Below are positions 45,165 through 54,413 of a stretch of DNA of 64,000 bases, in pieces. Position 1 is the stretch's first letter, and each line of letters begins with the position of its first letter. This stretch comes from Pseudomonas sp. SCA2728.1_7 (lineage in GTDB: Bacteria; Pseudomonadota; Gammaproteobacteria; Pseudomonadales; Pseudomonadaceae). Location: NCBI RefSeq assembly GCF_018138145.1, contig NZ_CP073104.1:2976001-3040000 (forward strand), in the 5' to 3' direction. The position numbers were made by a program, and so were the translations under genes. Under the pieces are notes generated by a model. That model worked only from the letters and a program-made list of their open reading frames with translations. It made no database searches and was not told where the DNA came from.

Positions 45165-46093
45165 ACCGCGCACCGGATTTCTCCTCTCAAGTGGCGGAAC
45201 AGGCCGTGCATTGGTTGCTGGAAATGCAGCAAGGCGCACTGAGTCCGCGCCAGCAAATGGCGATGCAACAATGGCTGGATGCGCACAGCGAGCATCGTCG
45301 GGCGTGGGAGCATATTCAGCGGGTCAACCAGCGTTTACGCGGAGTGTCGTCGCCATTGGCGCACGCGGCGTTGAATGGAGCGAAGTCCGGCAGTCGTCGT
45401 CAGGCACTGAAACTGCTGCTGATTCTCGGCGCCGGTTCGGCGTTCACTTGGGGCATGCGCGAACACACACCGCTGCCGTCGCTGCTCGCCGATTTCCGCA
45501 GCCCGATCGGGCAACGGCGCAAGGTCGCACTGGGTGCCGGCGATCAGTTGCAACTCAACACAGCCAGCGCGGTGGATGTCGACACTTCGGCGCGACTGAT
45601 CCGCTTGCTCGAAGGCGAAATCCTCCTGACGGCCGCGCAATCTTTCGAAGTGCGCACGGCTCAGGGCCTTCTGAAAACCCAAGGCGCGCGCCTCAATGTG
45701 CGACAGTTTGCCGATCGTACACAGGTCGCGCTGTTCGACGGTCGGGTCGAACTGAACAGCAATGGACGCGCGCCGATGTTGCTGCCGCTCGCGCGTCAGT
45801 TGAGTTTTACCTCGACATCCGTCAGCGAAGCCAAACCGCTGGATGCCAACAGCGGCGCCTGGGCCGACGGCATGTTGGTGGCGGCGCACATGCGCCTGGG
45901 CGACTTCCTCGATGAGCTCGGCCGCTATCGTCGCGGCCAGCTCAATTGCGACAGGAGCGTTGCCGATCTGCTGATTTCCGGGACTTACCCACTGGACGAC
46001 AGCGAGCGGATTCTCGACCTGCTGGAAATCAGTTTGCCGGTGAAGGTGAGGCGCTTTACCCGTTACTGGGTGAGCGTCGAAGCACGGGTTTAA
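45161..46093 (+). CDS. fecR: FecR-family regulator
   Basis: A 310-residue protein with the DUF4880 N-terminal segment (AVHWLLEMQQGALSPRQQMA), a membrane span (LKLLLILGAGSAFTW, about residues 77-91) and a periplasmic FecR domain (GDQLQLNTASAVDVD). It links the FecA receptor to FecI. It overlaps fecI by four bases; fecA starts about 90 bases downstream. Confidence 0.92.
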   Translation: MNRAPDFSSQVAEQAVHWLLEMQQGALSPRQQMAMQQWLDAHSEHRRAWEHIQRVNQRLRGVSSPLAHAALNGAKSGSRRQALKLLLILGAGSAFTWGMREHTPLPSLLADFRSPIGQRRKVALGAGDQLQLNTASAVDVDTSARLIRLLEGEILLTAAQSFEVRTAQGLLKTQGARLNVRQFADRTQVALFDGRVELNSNGRAPMLLPLARQLSFTSTSVSEAKPLDANSGAWADGMLVAAHMRLGDFLDELGRYRRGQLNCDRSVADLLISGTYPLDDSERILDLLEISLPVKVRRFTRYWVSVEARV

Positions 46094-46183
46094 AAAACAT
46101 CAAAAATAAATGAGCCGTTTTTCAGATCTGGCGTGACAGAGAAGGAAAGCCCCCTTGATTCAACCTTCTCAGGATCAACCACC

Positions 46184-48517
46184 ATGCACCCAACCCGCCT
46201 CACGCCACTGGCCCGTAGCCTGCGCAATCTTGTCCTCGGCGCCAGCCTGAGCTTCAGTGCCCTGCCCGCCGCAGTGGCTGCCGATGCCAAGGCCTATCAC
46301 ATCGCGCCGTCGTCACTGGAAAACGCTCTCAACCAGTTTGGTCGTGAAGCAGGCGTGTTGATTTCATTTGGTTCGCAAGTCACCAGCGGTGTGCAAAGTC
46401 GAGGTCTGGAGGGCAGCTACACGCCTGAACAGGGTTTGAACGCGCTGCTCGAAGGCACCGGTCTGCAAGCACGCGCCGAGGGCAACAATGCGTTCAGTCT
46501 GCAACCGGTGGCAGACGCTGCGCTGGAGCTGGACACCTCGAAAGTCGTCGGCGACTGGCTCGGCGATGCTGCGCAAATCAACGTCTTCGAACATCCCGGC
46601 GCCCGTGATGTAATCCGCCGCGAAGAGTTCGAGCGTCAGGGCGCTACTCAGGCGCGTGATGTGCTCAACCGCATTCCCGGCGTCAACGCCCCGGAAAACA
46701 ACGGCACTGGCAGCCACGACATGGCGCTGAACTTCGGCATTCGTGGGTTGAATCCGCGATTGGCCGCGCGCTCGACGGTGTTGATGGACGGCATTCCGGT
46801 GCCGTTCGCGCCTTATGGCCAGCCGCAGTTATCGTTCGCGCCAATCAGCATGGGCAACATGGATGCCGTGGACGTGGTGCGCGGCGGCGGCGCGGTGCGT
46901 TACGGCCCGCAGAACGTCGGTGGTGTGGTCAACTTCGTGACTCGTGCGATTCCTGACGAGCCAACGGTCAAGGGCGGCTTCCAGACCGAAACCAGCCCAT
47001 CGTCGAGCCATGACGGCTTCAAGACCAGCGCGAACCTGCTGGCCGGCGGCACCAATGAAAATGGTCTGGGCGGCGCGTTGCTCTACTCCGGCACCCGTGG
47101 TGGTGACTGGCGTGAACACAGCGACACCGAGATCGACGACCTGATCCTCAAGGGCAAATACCAGCTCGACGACGCCAACAGCTTCAACGCCATGGCCCAG
47201 TACTACGAAGGCAAGGCTGATATGCCCGGCGGTTTGAACGTCGCCGATTACGACGCCGACCCGTATCAATCGACACGGCCGAAAGACCAGTTCTGGGGCC
47301 GCCGCACGATGTTCAATTTCGGCTATCGCTATCAGGAAGATCGCCGCGAATTCACCGCCAATACCTTCTTCACCAAGACCCTGCGCAGCGGTTATCTCGA
47401 TCAGGGCACGTTCCTTTCGCTGTCGCCGCGCGAGTATTGGGTGCGCGGTCTGGAAACCCGTTTCGCCCAAGGCTTCGACCTCGGCCCGACCAGCCATGAA
47501 GTCGGCGTCGGCTACCGCTACATCAACGAGGCCGGTCATGAACTGCGCTATCGCACGCCGATCAGCAGCAACGAATACCCGACCACTGCCAGCCGCAACG
47601 ACCGCGACACCCGTGGCGGCACCGAGGCCAACGCGCTCTTCGTTGACGACCGCATCGACATCGGCAAATGGACGATCACCCCGGGCGTGCGCTACGAGAT
47701 GATCGAGTCGCAACAAACCAACAACCTGACCAACGTCAAATACAAGGGCGACTACAACACCGCACTGCCGGCGTTGAACGTGCTTTATCACCTGACCGAC
47801 AGCTGGAATCTGTACGCCAACACCGAAGGCTCGTTCGGCAGCGTGCAGTACAGCCAGATGCCCAACCGTGTGACCAGCGGTGAAGTGAAACCGGAGAAGG
47901 CGCGCACCTGGGAACTCGGCACTCGCTATGACAACGGTGCGTTGCGGGCCGAGATCGGCGCGTTCCTGATCAACTTCGACAATCAGTACGAAAGTAACCA
48001 GACCAACGACTCGGTGATCGCCCGTGGCGAAACCCGTCATCAAGGGATCGAGACCAGCGTCAATTACGCGCTGGATGACTTGAGCCCGGCGCTGGCCGGT
48101 TTTGATGTCTACGCCACTTACGCTTATGTTGACGCGACCATCCGCGAAGACGGACCGAACAAAGGCAATCGCGTGCCGTTCTCGTCGAAACACAAAGGCA
48201 CGATTGGCGTCGGTTACACCGAAGGGCCGTGGAAGTTGAATCTGGACAGCAGCTTCCAGAGCGACCAGTTCGCTGACAACGCCAATACCTCGAAAGAAAG
48301 TGCCGATGGCAGCACCGGCAAGATCCCGGGCTACATGCTGTTCAGCAGCCGCGCCGGGTATGACTTCGGGCCGCAGTTGTCGGATCTGAATGTGGCGGTG
48401 GGCGTGAAGAACATCTTCAACACGCAGTACTTCACCCGTTCGTTTGATGACAACAACAAGGGTAAGTATGTGGGGGAGCCGCGGACAGTTTATGTGCAGA
48501 CTTCTTTGGCGTTCTGA
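46184..48517 (+). CDS. fecA: TonB-dependent ferric citrate receptor FecA
   Basis: A 777-residue outer-membrane receptor. Signal peptide ends near AVAADAK; an STN signalling domain (AYHIAPSSLENALNQFGREA) follows, then the plug with ARDVLNRIPGVNAPENNGTG, the FecA-like FGIRGLNPRLAARSTVLMDG and RYGPQNVGGVVNFVT, and a barrel ending in VYVQTSLAF. Ligand residues cannot be proven, but plug motifs and the fecI-fecR-fecA order fit ferric dicitrate. The ATG used is the first giving a good signal peptide. Confidence 0.9.
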   Translation: MHPTRLTPLARSLRNLVLGASLSFSALPAAVAADAKAYHIAPSSLENALNQFGREAGVLISFGSQVTSGVQSRGLEGSYTPEQGLNALLEGTGLQARAEGNNAFSLQPVADAALELDTSKVVGDWLGDAAQINVFEHPGARDVIRREEFERQGATQARDVLNRIPGVNAPENNGTGSHDMALNFGIRGLNPRLAARSTVLMDGIPVPFAPYGQPQLSFAPISMGNMDAVDVVRGGGAVRYGPQNVGGVVNFVTRAIPDEPTVKGGFQTETSPSSSHDGFKTSANLLAGGTNENGLGGALLYSGTRGGDWREHSDTEIDDLILKGKYQLDDANSFNAMAQYYEGKADMPGGLNVADYDADPYQSTRPKDQFWGRRTMFNFGYRYQEDRREFTANTFFTKTLRSGYLDQGTFLSLSPREYWVRGLETRFAQGFDLGPTSHEVGVGYRYINEAGHELRYRTPISSNEYPTTASRNDRDTRGGTEANALFVDDRIDIGKWTITPGVRYEMIESQQTNNLTNVKYKGDYNTALPALNVLYHLTDSWNLYANTEGSFGSVQYSQMPNRVTSGEVKPEKARTWELGTRYDNGALRAEIGAFLINFDNQYESNQTNDSVIARGETRHQGIETSVNYALDDLSPALAGFDVYATYAYVDATIREDGPNKGNRVPFSSKHKGTIGVGYTEGPWKLNLDSSFQSDQFADNANTSKESADGSTGKIPGYMLFSSRAGYDFGPQLSDLNVAVGVKNIFNTQYFTRSFDDNNKGKYVGEPRTVYVQTSLAF

Positions 48518-48527
48518 GGATTGAAAA

Positions 48528-48899
48528 GCCCCTCATCGGAACGCCGCCCGCCTAACCCTCTCCCAGAGGGAGAGGGGACTGATTGGGGGATGCTTCAGAA
48601 ATTCATCGACCTGCAAGTGCTTTGCCGAATCCATAATCGACTCGACCTGAAACCGCTTTGCCGAATCCATAATCGACTCGACCTGAAACCGTTTTGCCGA
48701 ATCCATAATCGACTCGACCTGAAACCGTTTTGCCGAATCCATAATCGACTCGACCTGAAACCGCTTTGCCGAATCCATAATCGACTCGACCTGAAACCGT
48801 TTTGCCGAATCCATAATCGACTCGGTCTTTCAGGTCGATGTACAACACCAGACACCTCGGTCGGCCCCCTCTCCCTCCGGGAGAGGGCTGGGGTGAGGG
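48528..48899. repeat. CCCTCTCCC-type palindromic element, copy 5, with expanded centre
   Basis: The left end is degenerate (CCCCTCATCGG ... CCTAACCCTCTCCCAGAGGG); the right end is GGGAGAGGGCTGGGGTGAGG. The centre contains a six-unit 36-base tandem array. It separates fecA from the DUF559 nuclease. Confidence 0.88.
48621..48836. repeat. 36-base tandem repeat, six copies
   Basis: Units beginning TTTGCCGAATCCATAATCGA start at 48621, 48657, 48693, 48729, 48765 and 48801, with only C/T differences at one site (ACCGCTTT or ACCGTTTT). The unit equals the spacer sequence found once in copies 4 and 6 of the element, so it is a local expansion. Confidence 0.93.
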
Positions 48900-48903
48900 C
48901 CCG

Positions 48904-48935
48904 CAGGTCAACAGGTCAACAGGTCAACAGGTCAT
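48904..48935. repeat. 8-base microsatellite upstream of DUF559 gene
   Basis: CAGGTCAA is repeated three times, with a fourth copy CAGGTCAT, immediately after the palindromic element and 45 bases before the nuclease start. Such runs can vary in length by slippage. Confidence 0.85.
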
Positions 48936-48980
48936 GGTCTACAGTAAAACTTCAAACCAACTTCACAAGGATCGTGAAGC

Positions 48981-49349
48981 ATGCAAACCCGCCCCACCCT
49001 CGCCCAATTCGCCCGCCAGTTACGTGTCAACCAAACCGATTGCGAACAGCTGCTCTGGCAAAAACTCCGCTCCCGCCAAATCGCCAATCTGAAATTTCGT
49101 CGGCAGTTTCCCTGTCCGCCTTACGTACTGGATTTTTACTGTGCCGAGCTGAAGTTGGCGATTGAACTGGATGGCGGTCAGCACTTTGAAACGCAGGAAC
49201 TGATTCATGACCAACGCCGGACGCACTATCTGAATCAAAAGGGCATTGAAGTCGCGCGCTTCAGTAATCTCGAGGTGATCCAGCAGATGGACGATGTGCT
49301 GGAGCAGATCATAAGAATTGCGGCGAATCGAAAAATGCCCTCACCCTAA
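48981..49349 (+). CDS. DUF559 endonuclease-like protein embedded in repeats
   Basis: A 122-residue protein of the DUF559 family (Vsr-like restriction-endonuclease fold). It shows the pattern LLWQKLRSRQIANLKFRRQF, then YVLDFYCAELKLAIELDGGQ with D and E-x-D of the PD-(D/E)xK active site, a His, and a C-terminal GIEVARFSNLEV. The start follows an AGGA placed in the loop of a small hairpin (CTTCAC / GTGAAG, 48961-48979). Its stop codon lies inside the CCCTCACCCTAA end of the next palindromic element. It is thus bounded on both sides by the same repeat family. DNA cleavage and a link with repeat spread are inferred, not shown. Confidence 0.85.
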   Translation: MQTRPTLAQFARQLRVNQTDCEQLLWQKLRSRQIANLKFRRQFPCPPYVLDFYCAELKLAIELDGGQHFETQELIHDQRRTHYLNQKGIEVARFSNLEVIQQMDDVLEQIIRIAANRKMPSP

Positions 49350-49770
49350 CCCTCTCCCAGAGGGAGAGGGGACTGACCGGGGGATGCTTGCGAGCTACGC
49401 CGACCTGATTCTGCTTTGCCGAATCCATAATCGACTCGGTCTTTCAGGTCGACGTACCTCTTCAGACACCTCGGTCGGCCCTCTCCCGGAGAGAGGAGGA
49501 CTGATTACGGGATGCTTCAGAAATACATCGACCTGAAACCGCTTTGCCGAATCCATAATCGACTCGGTCTTTCAGGTCGACGTACCTCTTCAGACACCTC
49601 GGTCGGCCCTCTCCCGGAGAGAGGGGGACTGATTACGGGATGCGTCAGAAATACATCGACCTGAAACCGCTTTGCCGAATCCATAATCGACCCGGTCTGT
49701 CAGGTCGATGTAGCCCGCAAAACACCTCGGTCGGCCCCCTCTCCCGGAGGGAGAGGGCTGGGGTGAGGGG
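49338..49770. repeat. CCCTCTCCC-type palindromic element, copy 6 (three units)
   Basis: It begins CCCTCACCCTAACCCTCTCC (including the nuclease stop) and ends GGGAGAGGGCTGGGGTGAGG. Inside, TTTGCCGAATCCATAATCGA followed by CTCGGTCTTTCAGGTCGACG recurs three times at about 120-base spacing, each with ACACCTCGGTCGGCCCTCTC. Confidence 0.88.
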
Positions 49771-49811
49771 CCGCTTTCTTATGCCCTGCGCAAAAACCGC
49801 CACAAACAAAA

Positions 49812-49835
49812 ACGGGCCTGCATTCGCAGGCCCGT
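49812..49835 (-). terminator. Terminator of the HPF-like gene
   Basis: Perfect 10-base stem ACGGGCCTGC / GCAGGCCCGT with loop ATTC. On the minus strand it is followed by TTTTG after the gene ending at 49866. Confidence 0.82.
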
Positions 49836-49865
49836 TCTCATTGGGTGGCTTATGAAATCAGCGCA

Positions 49866-50270
49866 TCAACTGTTGATCGCTGCCTGTTCATTCTCAAGAA
49901 ATTCTTCCTCCAGCAGAGCGTCATTCGCCTTGCTAAATGGCACCACAGCGGCACGTGGCTTACCTCGCAGTTTGCCGAAAAGGTGCTCCAGTGCGTGCTC
50001 GAGTTTTTCGGCAGCGCCGTCGATCGCCTGTTCCAGCGAATCAGCCTTGTGGGTCACGGAAATCGGTTGATGGCCTTTTGGCCGCGCTTCCAGTTGGCAG
50101 CGCATGTCATGGGGACCTGGTTTGTCACCGTTCTCGTCGGCCAGATGGACTTCGACGCGGGTCAGGTCTTCTTCATAACGTTCGAGCGTGCTCTCAATGG
50201 TTGTACGTACCCACTCCTCCAGTCGTTGACTACTTTGAATATGGTTATCGCTGTTGACTTGGATTTGCAT
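49866..50270 (-). CDS. HPF/RaiA-family ribosome-associated protein
   Basis: A 134-residue protein starting MQIQVNSDNHIQSSQRLEEW, with the beta-alpha-beta-beta-beta-alpha pattern of ribosome hibernation proteins (RVEVHLADENGD, CQLEARPKGHQPISVTHKAD, LEQAIDGAAEKLEHAL). It lacks the long C-terminal dimerisation domain of long HPF and has an acidic tail. It may bind ribosomes in stationary phase; a second HPF elsewhere in the genome is expected. It has its own terminator. Confidence 0.85.
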   Translation of the reverse strand: MQIQVNSDNHIQSSQRLEEWVRTTIESTLERYEEDLTRVEVHLADENGDKPGPHDMRCQLEARPKGHQPISVTHKADSLEQAIDGAAEKLEHALEHLFGKLRGKPRAAVVPFSKANDALLEEEFLENEQAAINS

Positions 50271-50470
50271 AGTTCATCCCTTATTTCAGCTAGCTCGTGA
50301 GAGGCCTTGAGTTGAATTTCCTGACCTCCTGGTTACAACAATCGGCCCGACCGGCGAACATTTCAACCCCTGAAAAAAGATAAATATTCATTCGCAAAAA
50401 AAGCCGGACAACCGAGCAAAGCACTGGTAAGGTCGGGAGTTGGGTCGCCTCGCAACCCGGCAAAATTTGC

Positions 50471-51418
50471 TCACAATTGCCCGTCGTTCAACGGGTGCAG
50501 ACTGCGAAAAATCCCCGCCTCTTCGACCAGCCAATCATGCAACGCACGTACGCCCGGATGGCTCAACGCCCCCGGCGCATACAGCAACACGTAGCGTTTG
50601 TGATTGGGCACCGACAGGCCAAACGGCACAATCAATGTGCCTCGCTCCAGTTCATCGTTAAGCAACGTGCGTCGGGCAATCGCCACGCCCATGCCGGCAA
50701 TCGCCGCTTCGATGGTCAGGTGATTGCGATTGAACGTGTGCCCGCGCCGTACGTCGGCGCCCTCGAAGCCAATCGCGTTCAAGTAGAACTCCCACTCCGC
50801 GTATTCATAACTGCCACGCCAGGCAGTGATGTCATGCAGCAACGGGAAATGCACCAGATCCGCTGGCCCATGCAATCGCGGACGACCACGCAACAGACTC
50901 GGCGCACACACCGGGAAAATCTGCTCATCGAGCAACGCTGTGGATAACAGCCCGGGGTAACTGCCATCGTTCAGATCAATCGCCAGATCAAAGTCACCCT
51001 CGTGCAACGGCACGCTGCTGTCCTCGGCGACGAGCCGCAGCTGAATATCCGGATAGCGCTGTTGCAGGCGCGGCAAACGCGGCGTCAGCCACTTGCTGAG
51101 GAATGACGGAATCGAGCGCAGGCGCAGAATCCCGCTGATCATTCCGGCATCAAGCCGTCGCAATTCCGCATCGATGCTGCCATATGCCTCATTGACGGTA
51201 ATCGCCAACCGCTGCCCCTCTGCACTCAATTCCACACCGCGCGCGCGCCGATGAAACAGGCGAAACCCGAGGCGTTCTTCCAGTTGGCGAATCTGCTGGC
51301 TGACCGCCCCCGGGGTGATGTGCAGTTCTTCGGCACAGCGGGTAAACGACAGATGCCGCGCGGCACAGGAAAACACCTGAAGCCAGACATAGGTCTGGGC
51401 ATGCAATTGACGACTCAT
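50471..51418 (-). CDS. LysR-family regulator, divergent from serine deaminase
   Basis: A 315-residue GcvA-like LysR protein: helix-turn-helix at LSFTRCAEELHITPGAVSQQ, then an effector domain. It is divergent from sdaA with a 135-base gap that carries inverted repeats, so it probably controls the serine genes. Effector unknown. Confidence 0.9.
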   Translation of the reverse strand: MSRQLHAQTYVWLQVFSCAARHLSFTRCAEELHITPGAVSQQIRQLEERLGFRLFHRRARGVELSAEGQRLAITVNEAYGSIDAELRRLDAGMISGILRLRSIPSFLSKWLTPRLPRLQQRYPDIQLRLVAEDSSVPLHEGDFDLAIDLNDGSYPGLLSTALLDEQIFPVCAPSLLRGRPRLHGPADLVHFPLLHDITAWRGSYEYAEWEFYLNAIGFEGADVRRGHTFNRNHLTIEAAIAGMGVAIARRTLLNDELERGTLIVPFGLSVPNHKRYVLLYAPGALSHPGVRALHDWLVEEAGIFRSLHPLNDGQL

Positions 51419-51420
51419 CG

Positions 51421-51446
51421 TTTAGTCCTGCTAAAGGCTTACTTAG
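51421..51446. promoter_or_regulatory. Inverted repeats in the LysR-sdaA promoter region
   Basis: TTTAG-TCCTG-CTAAA (51421-51435) overlaps CTAA-N8-TTAG (51431-51446), next to the LysR gene start. LysR proteins bind such T-rich/A-rich dyads; binding here is inferred. Confidence 0.5.
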
Positions 51447-51553
51447 GAAGTTTCGTTAGTCACGTAGGACCGAGGTAGGCAGTATCGCCGACATTGCGCT
51501 TGTCCTACAAAAAATGGCAGCGATTCCTACTCCATTGCTTGTAAGGGTTTAGC

Positions 51554-52930
51554 ATGGCTATCAGTGTTTTCGATCTATTCAAAGTCGGCATCGGCCCGTC
51601 CAGTTCCCACACCGTCGGCCCGATGCGCGCAGCAGCGACCTTCGCTCAAGCGCTGATCGATCAACATTTGTTGAACGATGTGCGTCGTGTGGAAATCCGT
51701 TTGTACGGTTCGCTGTCGGCCACGGGTGTCGGTCACGCCACTGACCGCGCGACGGTGATGGGCCTGATGGGCGAATGGCCGGACAGCATCGATCCGGCGA
51801 CCATCGATCCACGCATCCAGGAACTGCGCGAGACAGGCCAACTGTCCCTCGCCGGGCAAAGAGAAATTGCCTTCGACTGGCAGCGTGATCTCCTGCTGCT
51901 GGACGAGAGCCTGCCCTACCACCCCAACGCCATGTCGCTGACAGCCTTTGGCGAAACTGCCGAGCTGTTCGAGCAGACGTACTACTCGGTTGGCGGCGGT
52001 TTCATCATTGAAGCAGCGGAAGCCGAGTCCGGTGTGGCGCCGGCCGGTGACGTGGTGTTGCCGTACGATTTCTCCAGCGCCGCCGAACTGTTGTCGCTGT
52101 GCAATCAGCACAACCTGCGCGTGTCCGAACTGATGATGGCCAACGAGCGCGCCTGGCGCAGCGACGCGGAAATCCGCCAGGGCCTGCTGCACATCTGGTC
52201 GGTGATGCGCGAGTGCGTCGAACAAGGCCTGCGCCACGAAGGCATCCTGCCCGGTGGTCTGAATGTGCCGCGTCGTGCAGCGAAACTGCATCGCAGCCTG
52301 CTGGAGATAGGCAAGCCGAACGTGATCAGTTCGACGCTGTCGGCAATGGAATGGGTCAATCTGTTCGCCCTCGCCGTCAACGAAGAGAACGCGGCCGGCG
52401 GGCGCATGGTCACCGCGCCGACCAACGGTGCAGCGGGGATCATCCCGGCCGTTCTGCACTACTACATGAAATTCAATCCGGACGCGTCTGACGATGATGT
52501 CGTCGCTTTCTTCCTCGGTGCGGCCGCCGTCGGCATTTTGTGTAAGAAAAATGCCTCGATCTCCGGCGCCGAAGTCGGCTGTCAGGGCGAAGTCGGTTCG
52601 GCCTGCGCGATGGCCGCTGCCGGCCTCGCTGACGTGCTCGGCGCCACCCCGGAACAATTGGAAAACGCTGCGGAAATCGGCCTGGAACACAACCTTGGTC
52701 TGACCTGCGACCCGGTCGGTGGCCTCGTGCAAGTGCCGTGCATCGAGCGCAATGCCATCGCCGCCGTGAAGGCGATCAACGCCACGCAAATGGCTTTGCG
52801 CGGCGACGGCAAACATTTCATTTCCCTCGACCGGGTGATCCGCACCATGCGCGATACCGGCGCCGACATGCACGACAAATACAAAGAGACTTCACGGGGC
52901 GGCCTGGCTGTGAGCTGGGTGGAATGCTGA
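51554..52930 (+). CDS. sdaA: L-serine ammonia-lyase
   Basis: A 458-residue iron-sulfur L-serine dehydratase that deaminates serine to pyruvate and ammonia. The N-terminal beta domain starts [20 protein letters not shown]; the alpha domain has conserved Cys residues for the 4Fe-4S cluster in [20 protein letters not shown] and in TCDPVGG. Single-chain type typical of pseudomonads. The transporter gene 86 bases downstream completes a serine uptake and breakdown unit. Confidence 0.95.
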   Translation: MAISVFDLFKVGIGPSSSHTVGPMRAAATFAQALIDQHLLNDVRRVEIRLYGSLSATGVGHATDRATVMGLMGEWPDSIDPATIDPRIQELRETGQLSLAGQREIAFDWQRDLLLLDESLPYHPNAMSLTAFGETAELFEQTYYSVGGGFIIEAAEAESGVAPAGDVVLPYDFSSAAELLSLCNQHNLRVSELMMANERAWRSDAEIRQGLLHIWSVMRECVEQGLRHEGILPGGLNVPRRAAKLHRSLLEIGKPNVISSTLSAMEWVNLFALAVNEENAAGGRMVTAPTNGAAGIIPAVLHYYMKFNPDASDDDVVAFFLGAAAVGILCKKNASISGAEVGCQGEVGSACAMAAAGLADVLGATPEQLENAAEIGLEHNLGLTCDPVGGLVQVPCIERNAIAAVKAINATQMALRGDGKHFISLDRVIRTMRDTGADMHDKYKETSRGGLAVSWVEC

Positions 52931-53016
52931 GGCGCATTCCCTGACCGCCCAGGCAGACCGCACCCAACGGTCTGCCAACCGTGAGCCCGAGCAAAAATAA
53001 TAACGAGGCGATACCG

Positions 53017-54318
53017 ATGACCGATGTACGTACACCTGCTGCCGATAATCCCGCTGTAGACCGCACACGCAATGCAGAAACAGCCCACAAGGGCTGGAAC
53101 AAATTCGACACCACCTGGATGCTTGGACTGTATGGCACCGCCATCGGCGCCGGGACTTTGTTTCTGCCGATCAACGCAGGTGTAGGCGGTTTCTGGCCAT
53201 TGTTGATTCTGGCTGTGCTGGCCTTCCCGATGACGTTTTTTGCCCACCGTGGTCTGTGTCGTTTTGTCTTGTCCGGTCGCTCCGGGGACATCACCGAAGT
53301 GGTCGAAGAACACTTCGGCTTCGGTGCCGGCAAGCTGATCACGCTGCTGTATTTCTTTGCGATCTTCCCGATCCTGCTGGTCTACAGCGTGGCGCTGACC
53401 AACACCCTGAGCAGTTTCCTCGAACATCAACTGCACATCGCCCCACCGCCTCGGGCAATCCTCTCGCTGGTACTGATCCTCGGTTTGATGGCGATTGTTC
53501 GTTGCGGTCAGAGCGTGATCGTCAAAGCCATGAGCGTGTTGGTGTATCCATTCGTCGCCGCGTTGCTGCTGCTCGCGGTCAGCCTGATTCCGAACTGGAA
53601 CGGCGCGTTTTTCGCCAGTGCTCAAGAAGCCATGCCGATGTCGGTTTTTCTCAAGACGCTATGGCTGGCGATTCCGGTGATGGTGTTCTCGTTCAACCAT
53701 TCGCCGATCATCTCCGCGTTCGCCGTTGATCAAAAACAACGCTACGGCGAGCAGGCCGAACGCAAAAGCAGCGGCATCCTCGCCATGGCCCACGGCATGA
53801 TGGTCGTCACGGTGATGTTCTTCTGCTTCAGTTGCGTGCTGGCGTTGTCGCCGGCGGATCTGGCAACCGCCAAGGCACAGAACATTTCGATCCTGTCGTA
53901 CCTGGCCAACCACTTCCAGACCCCGGTCATCGCTTATGCCGCGCCGTTGATTGCGCTGGTGGCGATCACCAAATCCTTCCTCGGCCACTACATCGGCGCC
54001 AGCGAAGGCTTCCAGGGCATGATCGTGAAGACCCTGCGCAGCCGTGGCCGGGTGATGTCGGCGAGCTGGCTGAACCGCGCGACCGCCGTGTTCATGATCC
54101 TCAGTTGCTGGGCCGTGGCGACTTTCAACCCGAGCATCCTCGGGATGATCGAGGCTTTCGGTGGGCCCGTGATTGCCTGTCTGCTGTTCTTGATGCCCAT
54201 GTACGCCATCCGCCGCGTGCCAGCCTTGCGCCAGTATTCGGGGCAAGCGTCCAACGTATTTGTGGTGTTGATCGGTCTGATTGCACTGTCAGCGATCATC
54301 TACCTGGTTCTGCCCTGA
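53017..54318 (+). CDS. sdaC: Serine transporter (SdaC-like, HAAAP family)
   Basis: A 433-residue inner-membrane protein with eleven hydrophobic segments of the hydroxy/aromatic amino acid permease family. Characteristic stretches are YGTAIGAGTLFLPINAGVGG and MVFSFNHSPIISAF. It should import L-serine with protons for the deaminase encoded upstream. The ATG chosen has GAGG eight bases upstream. A strong terminator follows. Confidence 0.92.
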   Translation: MTDVRTPAADNPAVDRTRNAETAHKGWNKFDTTWMLGLYGTAIGAGTLFLPINAGVGGFWPLLILAVLAFPMTFFAHRGLCRFVLSGRSGDITEVVEEHFGFGAGKLITLLYFFAIFPILLVYSVALTNTLSSFLEHQLHIAPPPRAILSLVLILGLMAIVRCGQSVIVKAMSVLVYPFVAALLLLAVSLIPNWNGAFFASAQEAMPMSVFLKTLWLAIPVMVFSFNHSPIISAFAVDQKQRYGEQAERKSSGILAMAHGMMVVTVMFFCFSCVLALSPADLATAKAQNISILSYLANHFQTPVIAYAAPLIALVAITKSFLGHYIGASEGFQGMIVKTLRSRGRVMSASWLNRATAVFMILSCWAVATFNPSILGMIEAFGGPVIACLLFLMPMYAIRRVPALRQYSGQASNVFVVLIGLIALSAIIYLVLP

Positions 54319-54330
54319 AAACGGGCCATT

Positions 54331-54362
54331 AAAAAAGGCGAGCCGCGTAGCTCGCCTTTTTT
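54331..54362 (+). terminator. Terminator of the serine operon
   Basis: Stem GGCGAGC / GCTCGCC flanked by A6 and T6 with a six-base loop, 13 bases after the transporter stop; the symmetrical A and T runs allow use in both directions. Confidence 0.9.
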
Positions 54363-54413
54363 ATGCCCGTGTTCATTGTTCGACAATTTTCCCGGCACAG
54401 CCCTTGCTACGTC

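Noticed and set aside
46144..46170. GGAAAG-N16-TTCTC as a FecI promoter of fecA
   Set aside because: A start from this position would leave only about six bases before the ATG and remove the ribosome site.
48621..48836. 36-base tandem repeats considered as a CRISPR array
   Set aside because: Copies are contiguous with no spacers between them, the unit is part of a wider repeat family, and no cas genes are nearby.
48521..49165. Plus-strand ORF of 214 residues with LCRIHNRLDLKP repeats
   Set aside because: It is a reading of the palindromic element and its 36-base array; no ribosome site, and it overlaps the DUF559 gene in another frame.
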